Shown: in pieces, positions 1 through 8,740 of the stretch
Layout of the letters: each line of letters opens with the position of its first letter
Numbering within the stretch: position 1 is the first letter of the stretch
Assembly: GCF_015354575.1 (NCBI RefSeq)
Contig: NZ_JACAFQ010000045.1
Span: 1 to 39,491 of the forward strand
Source of the DNA: Pseudomonas sp. UFMG81
Lineage (GTDB): Bacteria; Pseudomonadota; Gammaproteobacteria; Pseudomonadales; Pseudomonadaceae
Reading direction: 5' to 3'
Length of the DNA: 39,491 nucleotides
Made by a program: the position numbers and the translations under genes
Notes under the pieces: model-generated
The model's input: only the letters and a program-made list of their open reading frames with translations
What the model was told of the DNA's origin: nothing
Database searches by the model: none

Positions 1-79
1 CCCATCTCGCCCCTTTACGCCCCGCCCTCGGACAATTTCCCCAAAGCGGCCCTCGCGCCGCATCAAGGGAGATTGGCTC

Positions 80-169
80 ATGTACATGCTCGACGGGCTG
101 TCACTGCTCTTGGCAGTGGCGTTGGCGGTTTACCTGCTGGTGGCGCTGCTGCGCGCCGATCGCAGCTAA
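80..169 (+). CDS. kdpF: KdpF, small membrane subunit of the K+-transporting ATPase
   Basis: This encodes a 29-residue peptide that is nearly all hydrophobic: a single membrane helix followed by a short basic tail (RADRS). Its size and position immediately upstream of kdpA match KdpF, which stabilises the KdpFABC complex in the inner membrane. The ATG is preceded by an AAGGGAGA ribosome-binding site seven bases upstream. The stop lies nine bases before the kdpA start, so it is the first gene of the kdp operon. The window begins only 79 bases upstream and I could not identify the promoter or the KdpE box there. Confidence 0.9.
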   Translation: MYMLDGLSLLLAVALAVYLLVALLRADRS

Positions 170-178
170 GGGGCGGCC

Positions 179-1873
179 ATGCACAGTTACGATTACCTGT
201 TGCTGCTGGCGTTCTTCGCCATCGTGCTGCTACCGGCACCTTGGCTTGGGCGTTTCTACTACAAGGTCATGGAGGGCCAGCGCACCTGGCTGTCGCCGCT
301 GCTCGGCCCGGTGGAGCGGGGCTGCTATCGCCTGGCCGGGGTGAATACCGACCAGGAGCACAACTGGAAGCAATACGTCCTGGCGCTGCTGGCCTTCAAC
401 CTGGCCGGCTTCGGGCTGTTGTTCGCGGTACTGCAACTGCAAGGCGCGCTGCCGCTCAACCCGCAGCACCTGCCGGGCCAGGAGTGGTCGCTGGCGTTCA
501 ACACCGCGGTCAGCTTCATGACCAACACCAACTGGCAGTCCTACAGCGGTGAAGCCTCGGTCAGCTACCTGAGCCAGATGCTCGGCCTGACCGTGCAGAA
601 CTTCGTCAGCGCCGCCACCGGCCTGGCCGTGCTGGTCGCCCTGTGCCGCGGTATCGCCCGGCGCTCGGCCACTACACTGGGCAACTTCTGGGTCGACCTG
701 ACCCGCGCCACCCTCTATGGGTTGCTGCCGCTGTGCATCGTGCTGGCGCTGCTGCTGGTGTGGCAGGGCGTGCCGCAGACCTTCGCCGACTACGCCCACG
801 CCGTCACCCTGCAAGGTGCCGACCAGACCATCCCACTGGGCCCGGCCGCCAGCCAGATTGCCATCAAGCAACTGGGCACCAACGGCGGCGGCTTCTTCGG
901 CGTCAACTCGGCGCACCCGTTCGAGAACCCCACGGCCTGGAGCAACCTGTTCGAGGTGGCCTCGATCATCCTGATCCCGGTGGCGCTGGTGTTCACCTTC
1001 GGCCATTACGTGAAGGACCCGCGCCAGAGCCGCGCGATCATCGCCTGCATGCTGGCGCTGTTCCTGATCGGCGGCAGCACCGCGCTGTGGTCGGAATACC
1101 AGCCCAACCCGGCCCTGGAGAGCGCCCAGGTACAGCAGGCCGCGCCGCTGGAGGGCAAGGAAAGCCGCTTCGGCACCACCGGCTCGGTATTGTGGACGGT
1201 GACCACCACTGCCGCCTCCAACGGTTCGGTCAACGCCATGCATGACAGCCTCAACCCGCTGACCGGCATGGTGGCGATGGTCAACATGATGGTCGGCGAG
1301 GTGATCTTCGGCGGCGTCGGCGCAGGCCTCTACGGCATGCTGCTGTTCGTGCTGATCGCGGTGTTCCTGGCCGGCCTGATGATCGGCCGTACCCCGGAGT
1401 ACCTGGGCAAGAAGCTGCAGGCCCGCGAAGTGCAATTGCTGGTAGCGACCTTGCTGGTGATGCCGGTCGGCGTGCTGGTGCTCGGCGCCATCGCCGCCAG
1501 CCTGCCAGGCCCCGCCGGCGCGGTGAGCAACCCCGGTGCCCACGGCTTCAGCCAGCTGCTGTATGCCTACACCTCGGGTACCGCCAACAACGGCTCGGCC
1601 TTCGCCGGCTTCGGCGCCAACACCCCCTTCCACAACGTGATGATCGCCCTGGCCATGCTGATCGGCCGCTTCGGCTACATCCTGCCGGTGCTGGCCCTGG
1701 CCGGCAGCCTGGCGGCGAAGAAGAGCGCGCCGCAAGGGCTGAACAGTTTCCCCACCCACGGCCCGCTGTTCACCACGCTGCTGCTGGTGACCATCCTGCT
1801 GGTCGGTGGCCTGACCTTCCTGCCGACCCTGGCCTTGGGGCCGATCGCCGAACACCTGAGCCTGGGTTTCTGA
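179..1873 (+). CDS. kdpA: KdpA, potassium-translocating subunit of the Kdp ATPase
   Basis: KdpA is the channel-like inner-membrane subunit that selects and passes K+ in the KdpFABC pump, a high-affinity uptake system for K+ limitation. The 564-residue protein is the normal family length and is dominated by hydrophobic helices. All four selectivity-filter-like loops are visible: NTNWQSYSGE (residues 116-125), GTNGGGFFGVN, TAASNGSVNAMHDS and SGTANNGSAFAGFG. It lies between kdpF and kdpB with gaps of 9 and 10 bases, so the genes are co-transcribed. Nothing looks truncated or unusual. Confidence 0.97.
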   Translation: MHSYDYLLLLAFFAIVLLPAPWLGRFYYKVMEGQRTWLSPLLGPVERGCYRLAGVNTDQEHNWKQYVLALLAFNLAGFGLLFAVLQLQGALPLNPQHLPGQEWSLAFNTAVSFMTNTNWQSYSGEASVSYLSQMLGLTVQNFVSAATGLAVLVALCRGIARRSATTLGNFWVDLTRATLYGLLPLCIVLALLLVWQGVPQTFADYAHAVTLQGADQTIPLGPAASQIAIKQLGTNGGGFFGVNSAHPFENPTAWSNLFEVASIILIPVALVFTFGHYVKDPRQSRAIIACMLALFLIGGSTALWSEYQPNPALESAQVQQAAPLEGKESRFGTTGSVLWTVTTTAASNGSVNAMHDSLNPLTGMVAMVNMMVGEVIFGGVGAGLYGMLLFVLIAVFLAGLMIGRTPEYLGKKLQAREVQLLVATLLVMPVGVLVLGAIAASLPGPAGAVSNPGAHGFSQLLYAYTSGTANNGSAFAGFGANTPFHNVMIALAMLIGRFGYILPVLALAGSLAAKKSAPQGLNSFPTHGPLFTTLLLVTILLVGGLTFLPTLALGPIAEHLSLGF

Positions 1874-1883
1874 GGAATCATCG

Positions 1884-3938
1884 ATGAACATGCCCATCCC
1901 TGAAGTGAAGGCGCAACGCAGCGCCAAGGACCAGACCCGCTTCGCCGCCCTGTGGCGCCCGGCCCTGGTGCAAGCCTTCGTCAAGCTCGACCCGCGCCAG
2001 CTCAAGCGCGCCCCGGTGATGCTGGTGGTGGCCCTCACCGCGCTGCTCACCACGGCGCTGTGCTTCGCCCCCGAAAGTGGTGTCAGCACCGGTGTGGCGG
2101 TGCAGATCACCGTGTGGCTGTGGTTCACCGTGCTGTTCGCCAACTTCGCCGAAGCCCTCGCCGAAGGCCGCGGCAAGGCCCGCGCCGACAGCCTCAAGGC
2201 CGGCAGCCAGGGCCTGACCGCGCAGCGCCGCAAGAGCGACGGCAGCTTCGAAACCGTGGCCGCCAGCCAACTGCGCAAGGACGATGTGGTGCGGGTGGTG
2301 GCCGGCGAGATGATCCCCGGCGACGGCGAGGTGCTCGAAGGCATCGCCGCGGTCAACGAGGCCGCCATCACGGGTGAGTCTGCGCCGGTGATCCGCGAGT
2401 CCGGCGGCGACCGCTCGGCGGTTACCGGCAACACCCGCCTGGTGTCCGACTGGCTGCTGGTCCGCATCACCAGCAACCCGGGCGAGTCCACCCTGGACCG
2501 GATGATCGCCCTGGTCGAAGGTGCCAAGCGCCAGAAAACCCCCAACGAGATTGCCCTGGACATCCTGCTGATCGGCCTCACCCTGATCTTCCTGATCGTG
2601 GTGGTCACCCTGCAGCCGTTCGCCCGCTTTGCCGGTGGCAGCCTGCCGCTGATCTTCCTCGCCGCCTTGCTGGTGACGCTGATCCCCACCACCATTGGTG
2701 GCCTGCTGTCGGCCATCGGCATCGCCGGCATGGACCGCCTGGTACGCCTGAACGTGATCGCCCGCTCCGGCCGTGCGGTGGAAGCCGCCGGTGACGTGCA
2801 CACGCTGATGCTCGACAAGACCGGCACCATCACCTTCGGCAACCGCCGTTGCAGTGCCTTGCACGCAGCTTCAGGCGTGACCGCCAAGGAGCTGGGGCAG
2901 GGCGCCTTGCTCGCCTCGCTGGCCGACGACACCGCCGAAGGCAAGTCCATCGTCGAGTACCTGCGCCAGTTGCACGACTTCGACGAGCCGAGCAAAGACC
3001 AGTACGACGCCATCGCCTTCAGCGCCGAGACGCGCCTGTCGGGCATCGATTTCCAGCAGCACCGCTACCGCAAGGGCGCCGTCGATGCAGTGCTGGCCTT
3101 CGTCGGTATGCAGCGCCTGGAACTGCCGCTGGCCCTGGCCCGTGAAATCGAGCGCATCGCCCAGAGCGGCGGCACACCGCTGCTGGTGTGCGTCGACAAA
3201 CGCCTGCTGGGGGTGATCCACCTCAAGGACGTGGTCAAGCCCGGCATCCGCGAGCGCTTCGCCGAACTGCGCAAGCTGGGCATCCGCACCGTGATGGTCA
3301 CCGGTGACAACCCGCTGACCGCCGCGGCCATCGCCGCCGAGGCTGGCGTCGATGACGTGCTCGCCGAAGCCACCCCGGAGAAGAAGCTGGCGCGCATCCG
3401 CCAGGAACAGAACGACGGCCGCCTGGTAGCGATGTGCGGCGACGGCGCCAACGATGCCCCGGCCCTGGCCCAGGCCGACGTGGGCATGGCCATGAACGAC
3501 GGCACCCAGGCCGCCCGCGAGGCCGCCAACATGGTCGACCTGGACAGCGACCCGACCAAGCTGCTGGACGTGGTGCAGGTGGGCAAGGAACTGCTGGTCA
3601 CCCGTGGCGCGCTGACCACCTTCTCCATCGCCAACGACGTGGCCAAGTACTTCGCCATCCTGCCGGCGCTGTTCGCCGCCATCTACCCGCAGCTGGGCGT
3701 GCTCAACCTGATGCACCTGGCCAGCCCGCAGAGCGCGATCCTTTCGGCCATCGTGTTCAACGCGCTGATCATCATCGTGCTGATCCCCCTGGCCCTGCGC
3801 GGGGTGCGGGTACAGGCCGCCAGCGCCGCCCACCTGCTGCGCCGCAACCTGCTGATCTACGGTTTGGGCGGGATCATCGTGCCGTTCGCCGGGATCAAGC
3901 TGATCGACCTGCTGCTCAACGCCCTGCACCTGGTTTGA
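1884..3938 (+). CDS. kdpB: KdpB, ATP-hydrolysing subunit of the Kdp ATPase
   Basis: This is the catalytic P-type (P1A) ATPase subunit that energises K+ uptake through KdpA. The 684-residue protein carries the phosphorylation motif DKTGTIT with Asp311, the actuator-loop motif TGES, and the hinge motif GDGANDAP near the end of the P domain. Hydrophobic helices flank these cytoplasmic domains as expected. It starts ten bases after kdpA and is followed by kdpC after 13 bases. Length and motifs are standard, so I regard it as intact and functional. Confidence 0.97.
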   Translation: MNMPIPEVKAQRSAKDQTRFAALWRPALVQAFVKLDPRQLKRAPVMLVVALTALLTTALCFAPESGVSTGVAVQITVWLWFTVLFANFAEALAEGRGKARADSLKAGSQGLTAQRRKSDGSFETVAASQLRKDDVVRVVAGEMIPGDGEVLEGIAAVNEAAITGESAPVIRESGGDRSAVTGNTRLVSDWLLVRITSNPGESTLDRMIALVEGAKRQKTPNEIALDILLIGLTLIFLIVVVTLQPFARFAGGSLPLIFLAALLVTLIPTTIGGLLSAIGIAGMDRLVRLNVIARSGRAVEAAGDVHTLMLDKTGTITFGNRRCSALHAASGVTAKELGQGALLASLADDTAEGKSIVEYLRQLHDFDEPSKDQYDAIAFSAETRLSGIDFQQHRYRKGAVDAVLAFVGMQRLELPLALAREIERIAQSGGTPLLVCVDKRLLGVIHLKDVVKPGIRERFAELRKLGIRTVMVTGDNPLTAAAIAAEAGVDDVLAEATPEKKLARIRQEQNDGRLVAMCGDGANDAPALAQADVGMAMNDGTQAAREAANMVDLDSDPTKLLDVVQVGKELLVTRGALTTFSIANDVAKYFAILPALFAAIYPQLGVLNLMHLASPQSAILSAIVFNALIIIVLIPLALRGVRVQAASAAHLLRRNLLIYGLGGIIVPFAGIKLIDLLLNALHLV

Positions 3939-3951
3939 AGGAGAGACTGAC

Positions 3952-4509
3952 ATGACTGCTTATGTACGCCCGGCATTGAGCCTGGTCCTGCTGATGACCC
4001 TGGTCACCGGCGCGTTGTACCCGCTGGCGGTGACCGGGATCGCCCAGGTGGCGTTCCCCGACCAGGCCAATGGCAGCCTGGTGCGTGATGACCAGGGCCA
4101 GGTGCGTGGCTCGGCGCTGATCGCCCAAGCGTTCAAGGGCGACGGCTGGTTTCAGTCGCGGCCTTCGGCGGGTGCCTACGCCACCGTGGCCAGCAGTGCG
4201 AGCAACCTGGCGCCGAGCAACCCGGCGCTGGCTGAGCGGGTCAAGGGCGAGGCTGCCGCGCACTATCAGGCGCAGCAGGGCCCGGTGCCGCTGGCGCTAT
4301 TGACCACCTCGGGCAGCGGCCTGGACCCGCACCTCCCGCCGCAGGCCATCGCCTACCAGCTGCCGCGCGTGGCGGCGGCGCGGCAGGTGTCGGTGGAGCG
4401 CTTGCAAGCCTTGGTGAATGACGCCACCCTTCGCCCATTGATCGGGCCGCCGGTGGTCAATGTGCTGGCGCTGAACCAGGCGCTGGAGCGCTTGGCACCC
4501 GCCAAGTAG
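3952..4509 (+). CDS. kdpC: KdpC, accessory subunit of the Kdp ATPase
   Basis: KdpC is the single-span subunit with a periplasmic domain that assists K+ binding and assembly of the KdpFABC complex. The 185-residue protein begins with one hydrophobic segment (about residues 8-28). It then has the family signatures GSALIAQAFKGDGWFQSRPS and the SGSGLDPHLPPQAI stretch. An AAGGAGAGAC ribosome-binding site precedes the ATG. It closes the structural kdpFABC operon; a strong hairpin repeat follows before kdpD. Confidence 0.96.
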   Translation: MTAYVRPALSLVLLMTLVTGALYPLAVTGIAQVAFPDQANGSLVRDDQGQVRGSALIAQAFKGDGWFQSRPSAGAYATVASSASNLAPSNPALAERVKGEAAAHYQAQQGPVPLALLTTSGSGLDPHLPPQAIAYQLPRVAAARQVSVERLQALVNDATLRPLIGPPVVNVLALNQALERLAPAK

Positions 4510-4526
4510 TGAGCCAAGCCACGGCC

Positions 4527-4649
4527 CCCTGTAGGAGCGGCCTTGTGTCGCGAAAGGGCCGCAAAGCGGCCCCGGCAATTTCAGCGACACCGCTGAAATC
4601 CTGGGGCCGCTGCGCGACCCTTTCGCGACACAAGGCCGCTCCTACAGGG
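4527..4649. repeat. Long inverted repeat with perfect 32-bp arms (REP-like element, copy 1)
   Basis: The left arm (4527-4558, starting CCCTGTAGGAGCGGCCTTGT) is the exact reverse complement of the right arm (4618-4649). A second hairpin, ATTTCAGCG...CGCTGAAAT (4578-4599), sits between them. Related elements occur at 29817-29947, 37429-37548 and 38745-38863. It fills the gap between kdpC and kdpD, where it could act as a terminator or attenuator for the pump genes or simply be a REP doublet. No coding function is seen. Confidence 0.85.
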
Positions 4650-4681
4650 ACCGCGAGATTGCTGAGAATTAAGGATCGAAC

Positions 4682-7336
4682 ATGAGCAACCCCACCCGCG
4701 CCGACGCGCTGTTGGCCGGCCTGCCCCGCGAAGGCCGTGGCCGGCTCAAGGTATTCCTCGGCGCCGCCCCCGGGGTCGGCAAGACCTTCGCCATGCTCCA
4801 GGCCGCCCATACTCAGCAGCGCCAGGGCGTGCAGGTAGTGGCCGGGGTGGTCGAGACCCACGGCCGCGCCGAAACCGAGGCCTTGCTCGGCGGGCTGCTG
4901 CAGCAACCCCTGCTGCGCAGCGAATACCGCGGCGTCACCCTCGAAGAGATGGACCTCGACGGCCTGCTCAAGGCCAAGCCAGCGTTGCTGCTGGTCGACG
5001 AACTGGCCCACAGCAACGCCCCCGGCAGCCGTCACAGCAAGCGCTGGCAGGACGTGCAGGAACTGCTCGCCGCCGGCATCGACGTGTACACCACGGTCAA
5101 CGTCCAGCACCTGGAAAGCCTCAACGACAAGGTCCGCGACATCACCGGCGTGCAGGTGCGCGAAACCCTGCCGGATTGGGTGTTGCAGGAAGCGTTCGAG
5201 CTGGTGCTGATCGACCTGCCGCCGCGCGAGTTGCTGGAGCGCCTGCGCGAGGGCAAGGTGTACGTGCCCGAGCAGGCCCGGGCCGCCATCGACGCCTACT
5301 TCTCGCAAACCAACCTCACCGCCCTGCGCGAGCTGGCCATGCAGACCGCCGCTGCCCAGGTGGATGCGGACCTGGCCAGCGGCTATCGCCAGCGCGGCCA
5401 GGAGGCCCCGGCCCTGCGCGGCCGCCTGCTGGTGGGCATCGATGGCGACGACCAGGCCGAACGCCTGGTGCGCCATGCCAGCCGCGTCGCCCAGCGCCGC
5501 CACCTGCCGTGGAGCGTGGTGCATGTCGACAACGGCCGGCTGCGCGACGAAACCGCCCGGCATCGCCTGCAAGCGGCCCAGCAACTGGCCGAGCGCCTGG
5601 GTGGCGAAGTCGTCCTGCTCAAGGCCGGGGAGGTGGCGCGCACGCTGATCCAGCACGCCGCCGAGCGCCGTGCCAGCCTGGTACTGGTGGGCCAGTCCCG
5701 CGACCTGCTGCGCCGCCGTTTCTTCGGCGCTGGTGTGGCCGCGCGCTTGCTGCGCGAAAGCCACGGCCTGGAAATCAACGTGCTCGACCGCGACACGCAA
5801 CCGCAGCCGGCCAGTGCGGCGGTCAAGCGCGTGTGGGTGTGGCGTCACTACCTGCTGGCGCTGGTCGCCACGGTGCTGGCTGCCGGCTTGTCGTGGGCCG
5901 TATCGAGCGTACTGGCGCTGCCCAACATCTCGCTGGTGTTCCTCGCCGCCGTGTTGCTGGTGGCGGTGCGCAGCAGCCTGGGCCCGGCGCTGGCCTGCGC
6001 GGCGCTGTCGTTCCTGACCTACGACTTCCTGTTCATCCCGCCGAATTTCTCGTTCAGCATCCAGCGCGAAGAGGACGTACTGACCCTGGTGTTCTTCCTG
6101 CTGATGGCCGCGCTCACCGGCAACCTGGCCGCGCGCCAGCGCCGCCAGTTGCAGGCCCTGCGCGAAACCCAGGCACAGACCAACCAGTTGCTCGACCTGT
6201 CGCGCCGGCTGACCGTGGCCACCGATCGCCAGGCGATCTTCAACGCCGCCGGCCAGCACCTGAATGGCTGGCAGGACGTGCAGGTGTGCCTGCTCGAGCG
6301 CAGCGCCGATGGCCTGCTGCATGTGGCCAGCGACGACGCCCCGGCGTTCACCGACAACGAACGCGCCGCCGCCGAATGGGCCTGGCAACACGGCCAGGCC
6401 GCAGGCTTTGGCAGCGACACCTTGCCCCATGGCCGCTGGTGGTGGTGGCCGCTGGCCGTGGAAGACCAGCCCCTGGCACTGCTGGGTGTGCGCCCGCGTA
6501 ACGGCGAAGCCATGAGCGCCCAGCGCCGGCGCCTGCTGATGGCCCTGGCACAACCCCTGGCCCAGGCCCTGGCCCGCGCCCGCCTGGGCGAGCAATTGGA
6601 GGCCGCGCGGCTGCACGGTGAAACCGAACAGATGCGCAGCGCCTTGCTCGCCTCGGTGTCACACGACTTGCGCACTCCGCTCACCTCGATGCGCGGCAGC
6701 ATCGACAGCCTGCTGGCGCTGGGTGACGCCATCCCCCCGGACGACCGCCGCGAACTGCTCGAAGGCACCCGCAACGAAGCCGAGCGCCTGGACCGTTACA
6801 TCCAGAACCTGCTGGACATGACCCGGCTCGGCCATGGCAGCCTCAAACTTGCCCGCGACTGGGTGGCGCCGGCCGATATCGTCGGCAGTGCCCTCAACCG
6901 CCTGCGGGTGGTGCTGGCGCCGCTGCGGGTGCACACCGACGTGCCCGGCGAGCTGCCGCTGCTGTTCGTGCATGCCGCGCTGATCGAACAGGCGCTGGTC
7001 AATGTGCTGGAAAACGCCGCACGCTTTTCGCCGCCACAAGGCCGGCTCGAACTGCAGGTGAACGTGCAGGACGAACAACTGTGCTTCGCCGTCAGCGACC
7101 AGGGCCCCGGTATTCCCCAGGACGAACGCGAGAAGATCTTCGACATGTTCTACACCGCCGCCCGTGGCGACCGAGGCGGGCAGGGCACCGGCCTGGGCCT
7201 GGCGATCTGCCAGGGCATGATCGGCGCCCATGGCGGGCGCATCCTGGTCAGCGACGGCCTCGATGGCCAGGGCACCTGCATCACTCTATGCTTGCCGCTG
7301 CCCACCCAACCCGACACTGAAAGTGAAGCCCCATGA
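4682..7336 (+). CDS. kdpD: KdpD, sensor histidine kinase for K+ limitation
   Basis: KdpD senses low K+ or osmotic stress and phosphorylates KdpE. The 884-residue protein has the expected order. The N-terminal KdpD domain has a Walker A motif GAAPGVGKT at residues 27-35. A universal-stress-like domain covers about residues 245-375, and four clustered membrane helices about 390-490. A GAF-like region is followed by the HisKA box SVSHDLRTPLTSM with phospho-acceptor His661. The C-terminal HATPase domain has the N box (NVLENAARF) and G box (GTGLGLAICQGMI). The stop overlaps the kdpE start by four bases (ATGA), indicating translational coupling. Confidence 0.97.
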   Translation: MSNPTRADALLAGLPREGRGRLKVFLGAAPGVGKTFAMLQAAHTQQRQGVQVVAGVVETHGRAETEALLGGLLQQPLLRSEYRGVTLEEMDLDGLLKAKPALLLVDELAHSNAPGSRHSKRWQDVQELLAAGIDVYTTVNVQHLESLNDKVRDITGVQVRETLPDWVLQEAFELVLIDLPPRELLERLREGKVYVPEQARAAIDAYFSQTNLTALRELAMQTAAAQVDADLASGYRQRGQEAPALRGRLLVGIDGDDQAERLVRHASRVAQRRHLPWSVVHVDNGRLRDETARHRLQAAQQLAERLGGEVVLLKAGEVARTLIQHAAERRASLVLVGQSRDLLRRRFFGAGVAARLLRESHGLEINVLDRDTQPQPASAAVKRVWVWRHYLLALVATVLAAGLSWAVSSVLALPNISLVFLAAVLLVAVRSSLGPALACAALSFLTYDFLFIPPNFSFSIQREEDVLTLVFFLLMAALTGNLAARQRRQLQALRETQAQTNQLLDLSRRLTVATDRQAIFNAAGQHLNGWQDVQVCLLERSADGLLHVASDDAPAFTDNERAAAEWAWQHGQAAGFGSDTLPHGRWWWWPLAVEDQPLALLGVRPRNGEAMSAQRRRLLMALAQPLAQALARARLGEQLEAARLHGETEQMRSALLASVSHDLRTPLTSMRGSIDSLLALGDAIPPDDRRELLEGTRNEAERLDRYIQNLLDMTRLGHGSLKLARDWVAPADIVGSALNRLRVVLAPLRVHTDVPGELPLLFVHAALIEQALVNVLENAARFSPPQGRLELQVNVQDEQLCFAVSDQGPGIPQDEREKIFDMFYTAARGDRGGQGTGLGLAICQGMIGAHGGRILVSDGLDGQGTCITLCLPLPTQPDTESEAP

Positions 7337-8028
7337 GCCAAGCCGCCACCCTGCTGGTGATCGACGACGAGCCGCAGATCCGCAAGTTCCTGCGCATCAG
7401 CCTGGCGTCCCAGGGCTACAAGGTGATCGAAGCCGCCACCGGCACCGAGGGCCTGGCCCAGGCCGCCTTGAACAAGCCCGACCTGGTGGTGCTCGACCTC
7501 GGCCTGCCGGACATGGACGGCCAGCAGGTGCTGCGCGAGTTGCGCGAATGGAGCACGGTGCCGGTGATGGTGCTGTCGGTGCGCGCCAGCGAAGTGCAGA
7601 AGGTCGACGCGCTGGATGGCGGCGCCAACGACTACGTGACCAAGCCGTTCGGTATCCAGGAGTTTCTTGCCCGGGTACGGGCGTTGCTGCGCCAGGCGCC
7701 GCAAGTGGGCAGCGCGGCGTCGTCGGCCAGCTTCGGCCCGCTGGTGGTCGACTTCGCCTTTCGCAAGGTGACGCTGGAGGGCGTCGAGGTGGCGCTCACG
7801 CGCAAGGAGTATGCGCTGCTGGCGCAGCTGGCCGGGCACCCCGGGCGGGTGATCACCCAGCAGCAGTTGCTCAAGGACATCTGGGGGCCGACCCACACGG
7901 AGGACACCCACTACCTGCGGATCGTGGTGGGGCACCTGCGCCAGAAACTGGGGGATGACCCGACGGCGCCGCGTTACATCATCACCGAGGCGGGGGTGGG
8001 GTATCGGTTGGTGGCACCAGCGCCCTGA
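7333..8028 (+). CDS. kdpE: KdpE, response regulator (OmpR/PhoB type)
   Basis: KdpE is the DNA-binding partner of KdpD and activates kdpFABC when phosphorylated. The 231-residue protein has a receiver domain with the acidic pair near residues 11-12, phospho-acceptor Asp55 in VVLDLGLPDMDG, and the conserved lysine in VTKPFG. A winged-helix output domain ends with the typical THYLRIVVGHLRQKL and GVGYRL motifs. Its ATG overlaps the kdpD stop. No kdp gene follows, so this ends the kdp locus. Confidence 0.97.
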   Translation: MSQAATLLVIDDEPQIRKFLRISLASQGYKVIEAATGTEGLAQAALNKPDLVVLDLGLPDMDGQQVLRELREWSTVPVMVLSVRASEVQKVDALDGGANDYVTKPFGIQEFLARVRALLRQAPQVGSAASSASFGPLVVDFAFRKVTLEGVEVALTRKEYALLAQLAGHPGRVITQQQLLKDIWGPTHTEDTHYLRIVVGHLRQKLGDDPTAPRYIITEAGVGYRLVAPAP

Positions 8029-8127
8029 CGACCCGCAGTACTTGATTTGCCCCCCCCAGGCAGAACATCGACAGGCTGCTAGACTCGCAGGCGTGGCTAA
8101 ACGCCATGTCCAGTGCCAGGGGGATCC

Positions 8128-8682
8128 ATGAGCAGAACCTTCGTAGCGTGCAAGAACAAGGTGAAGAACCGCGGCCGCGCGCCGGATGCCTTCCTCGACG
8201 AACTGGTCGAGTGGGCGAGGGGCGCGCCAGACGAGATCTTCACCGTGAACGCCACATTCGACATCTACTCCAGTGTAGCCGCCCAGTTGGGACCATGGCG
8301 TGGGCTCAAGCACCGCAAGGCCGCGATGCTGGAAGTGCTCAGGGTGCTGGGTGGCTTTGAAAGCTCATGGGACTGGCTGGCGGACATCGACACCAACAAC
8401 CCGACTTCCAACACGCCGTGTACCGCCGAGGCAGGGATTTTCCAGTGTTCCGGCAACTCGATGGGGTTCGATGCCAGCCTCAAGGCGTTGTTGATGGAAG
8501 CCGCCGGCAAGACCGATTGCCCAACCTTCCGCACCGAGACCAAGAACAACCATCGCTTCGCCATCGAGTATTGCGCCAGGCTGCTGCGCTTCACCGTCAA
8601 GCACCACGGGCCGATCAAGCGCCGGGAGATCAATGAGTGGTTGCGCAAGGATGCGCTCGCGGAATTCGAAAGCTTCCTCTAA
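8128..8682 (+). CDS. Small putative lysozyme-like (muramidase-fold) protein
   Basis: I do not recognise a named family with certainty. The 184-residue protein has no signal peptide or membrane segment. Its centre, GGFESSWDW (Glu78) followed about 20 residues later by EAGIFQCSGNS, resembles the ES...GxFQxS layout around the catalytic glutamate of lysozyme/transglycosylase-fold enzymes. It has five cysteines, three of them in its middle third (residues 98-134). The start at 8128 is chosen because of the upstream AGGGGGA. A possible secreted-amidase gene follows after 58 bases, which supports a peptidoglycan-related role. This is inference from short motifs only; it could be an unrelated protein. 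Confidence 0.4.
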   Translation: MSRTFVACKNKVKNRGRAPDAFLDELVEWARGAPDEIFTVNATFDIYSSVAAQLGPWRGLKHRKAAMLEVLRVLGGFESSWDWLADIDTNNPTSNTPCTAEAGIFQCSGNSMGFDASLKALLMEAAGKTDCPTFRTETKNNHRFAIEYCARLLRFTVKHHGPIKRREINEWLRKDALAEFESFL

Positions 8683-8740
8683 AGGGCCGATGTGACGGTG
8701 TGACTGCGGCCTGTCATTGTTGATCCATCTGGAGGTCGAA

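Noticed and set aside
230..3046. 938-residue minus-strand open frame opposite kdpA/kdpB
   Set aside because: It is the mirror of two well-supported kdp genes. Its product is low-complexity (Gln/His/Arg/Ala-rich) with no recognisable motif, as expected in high-GC antisense frames.
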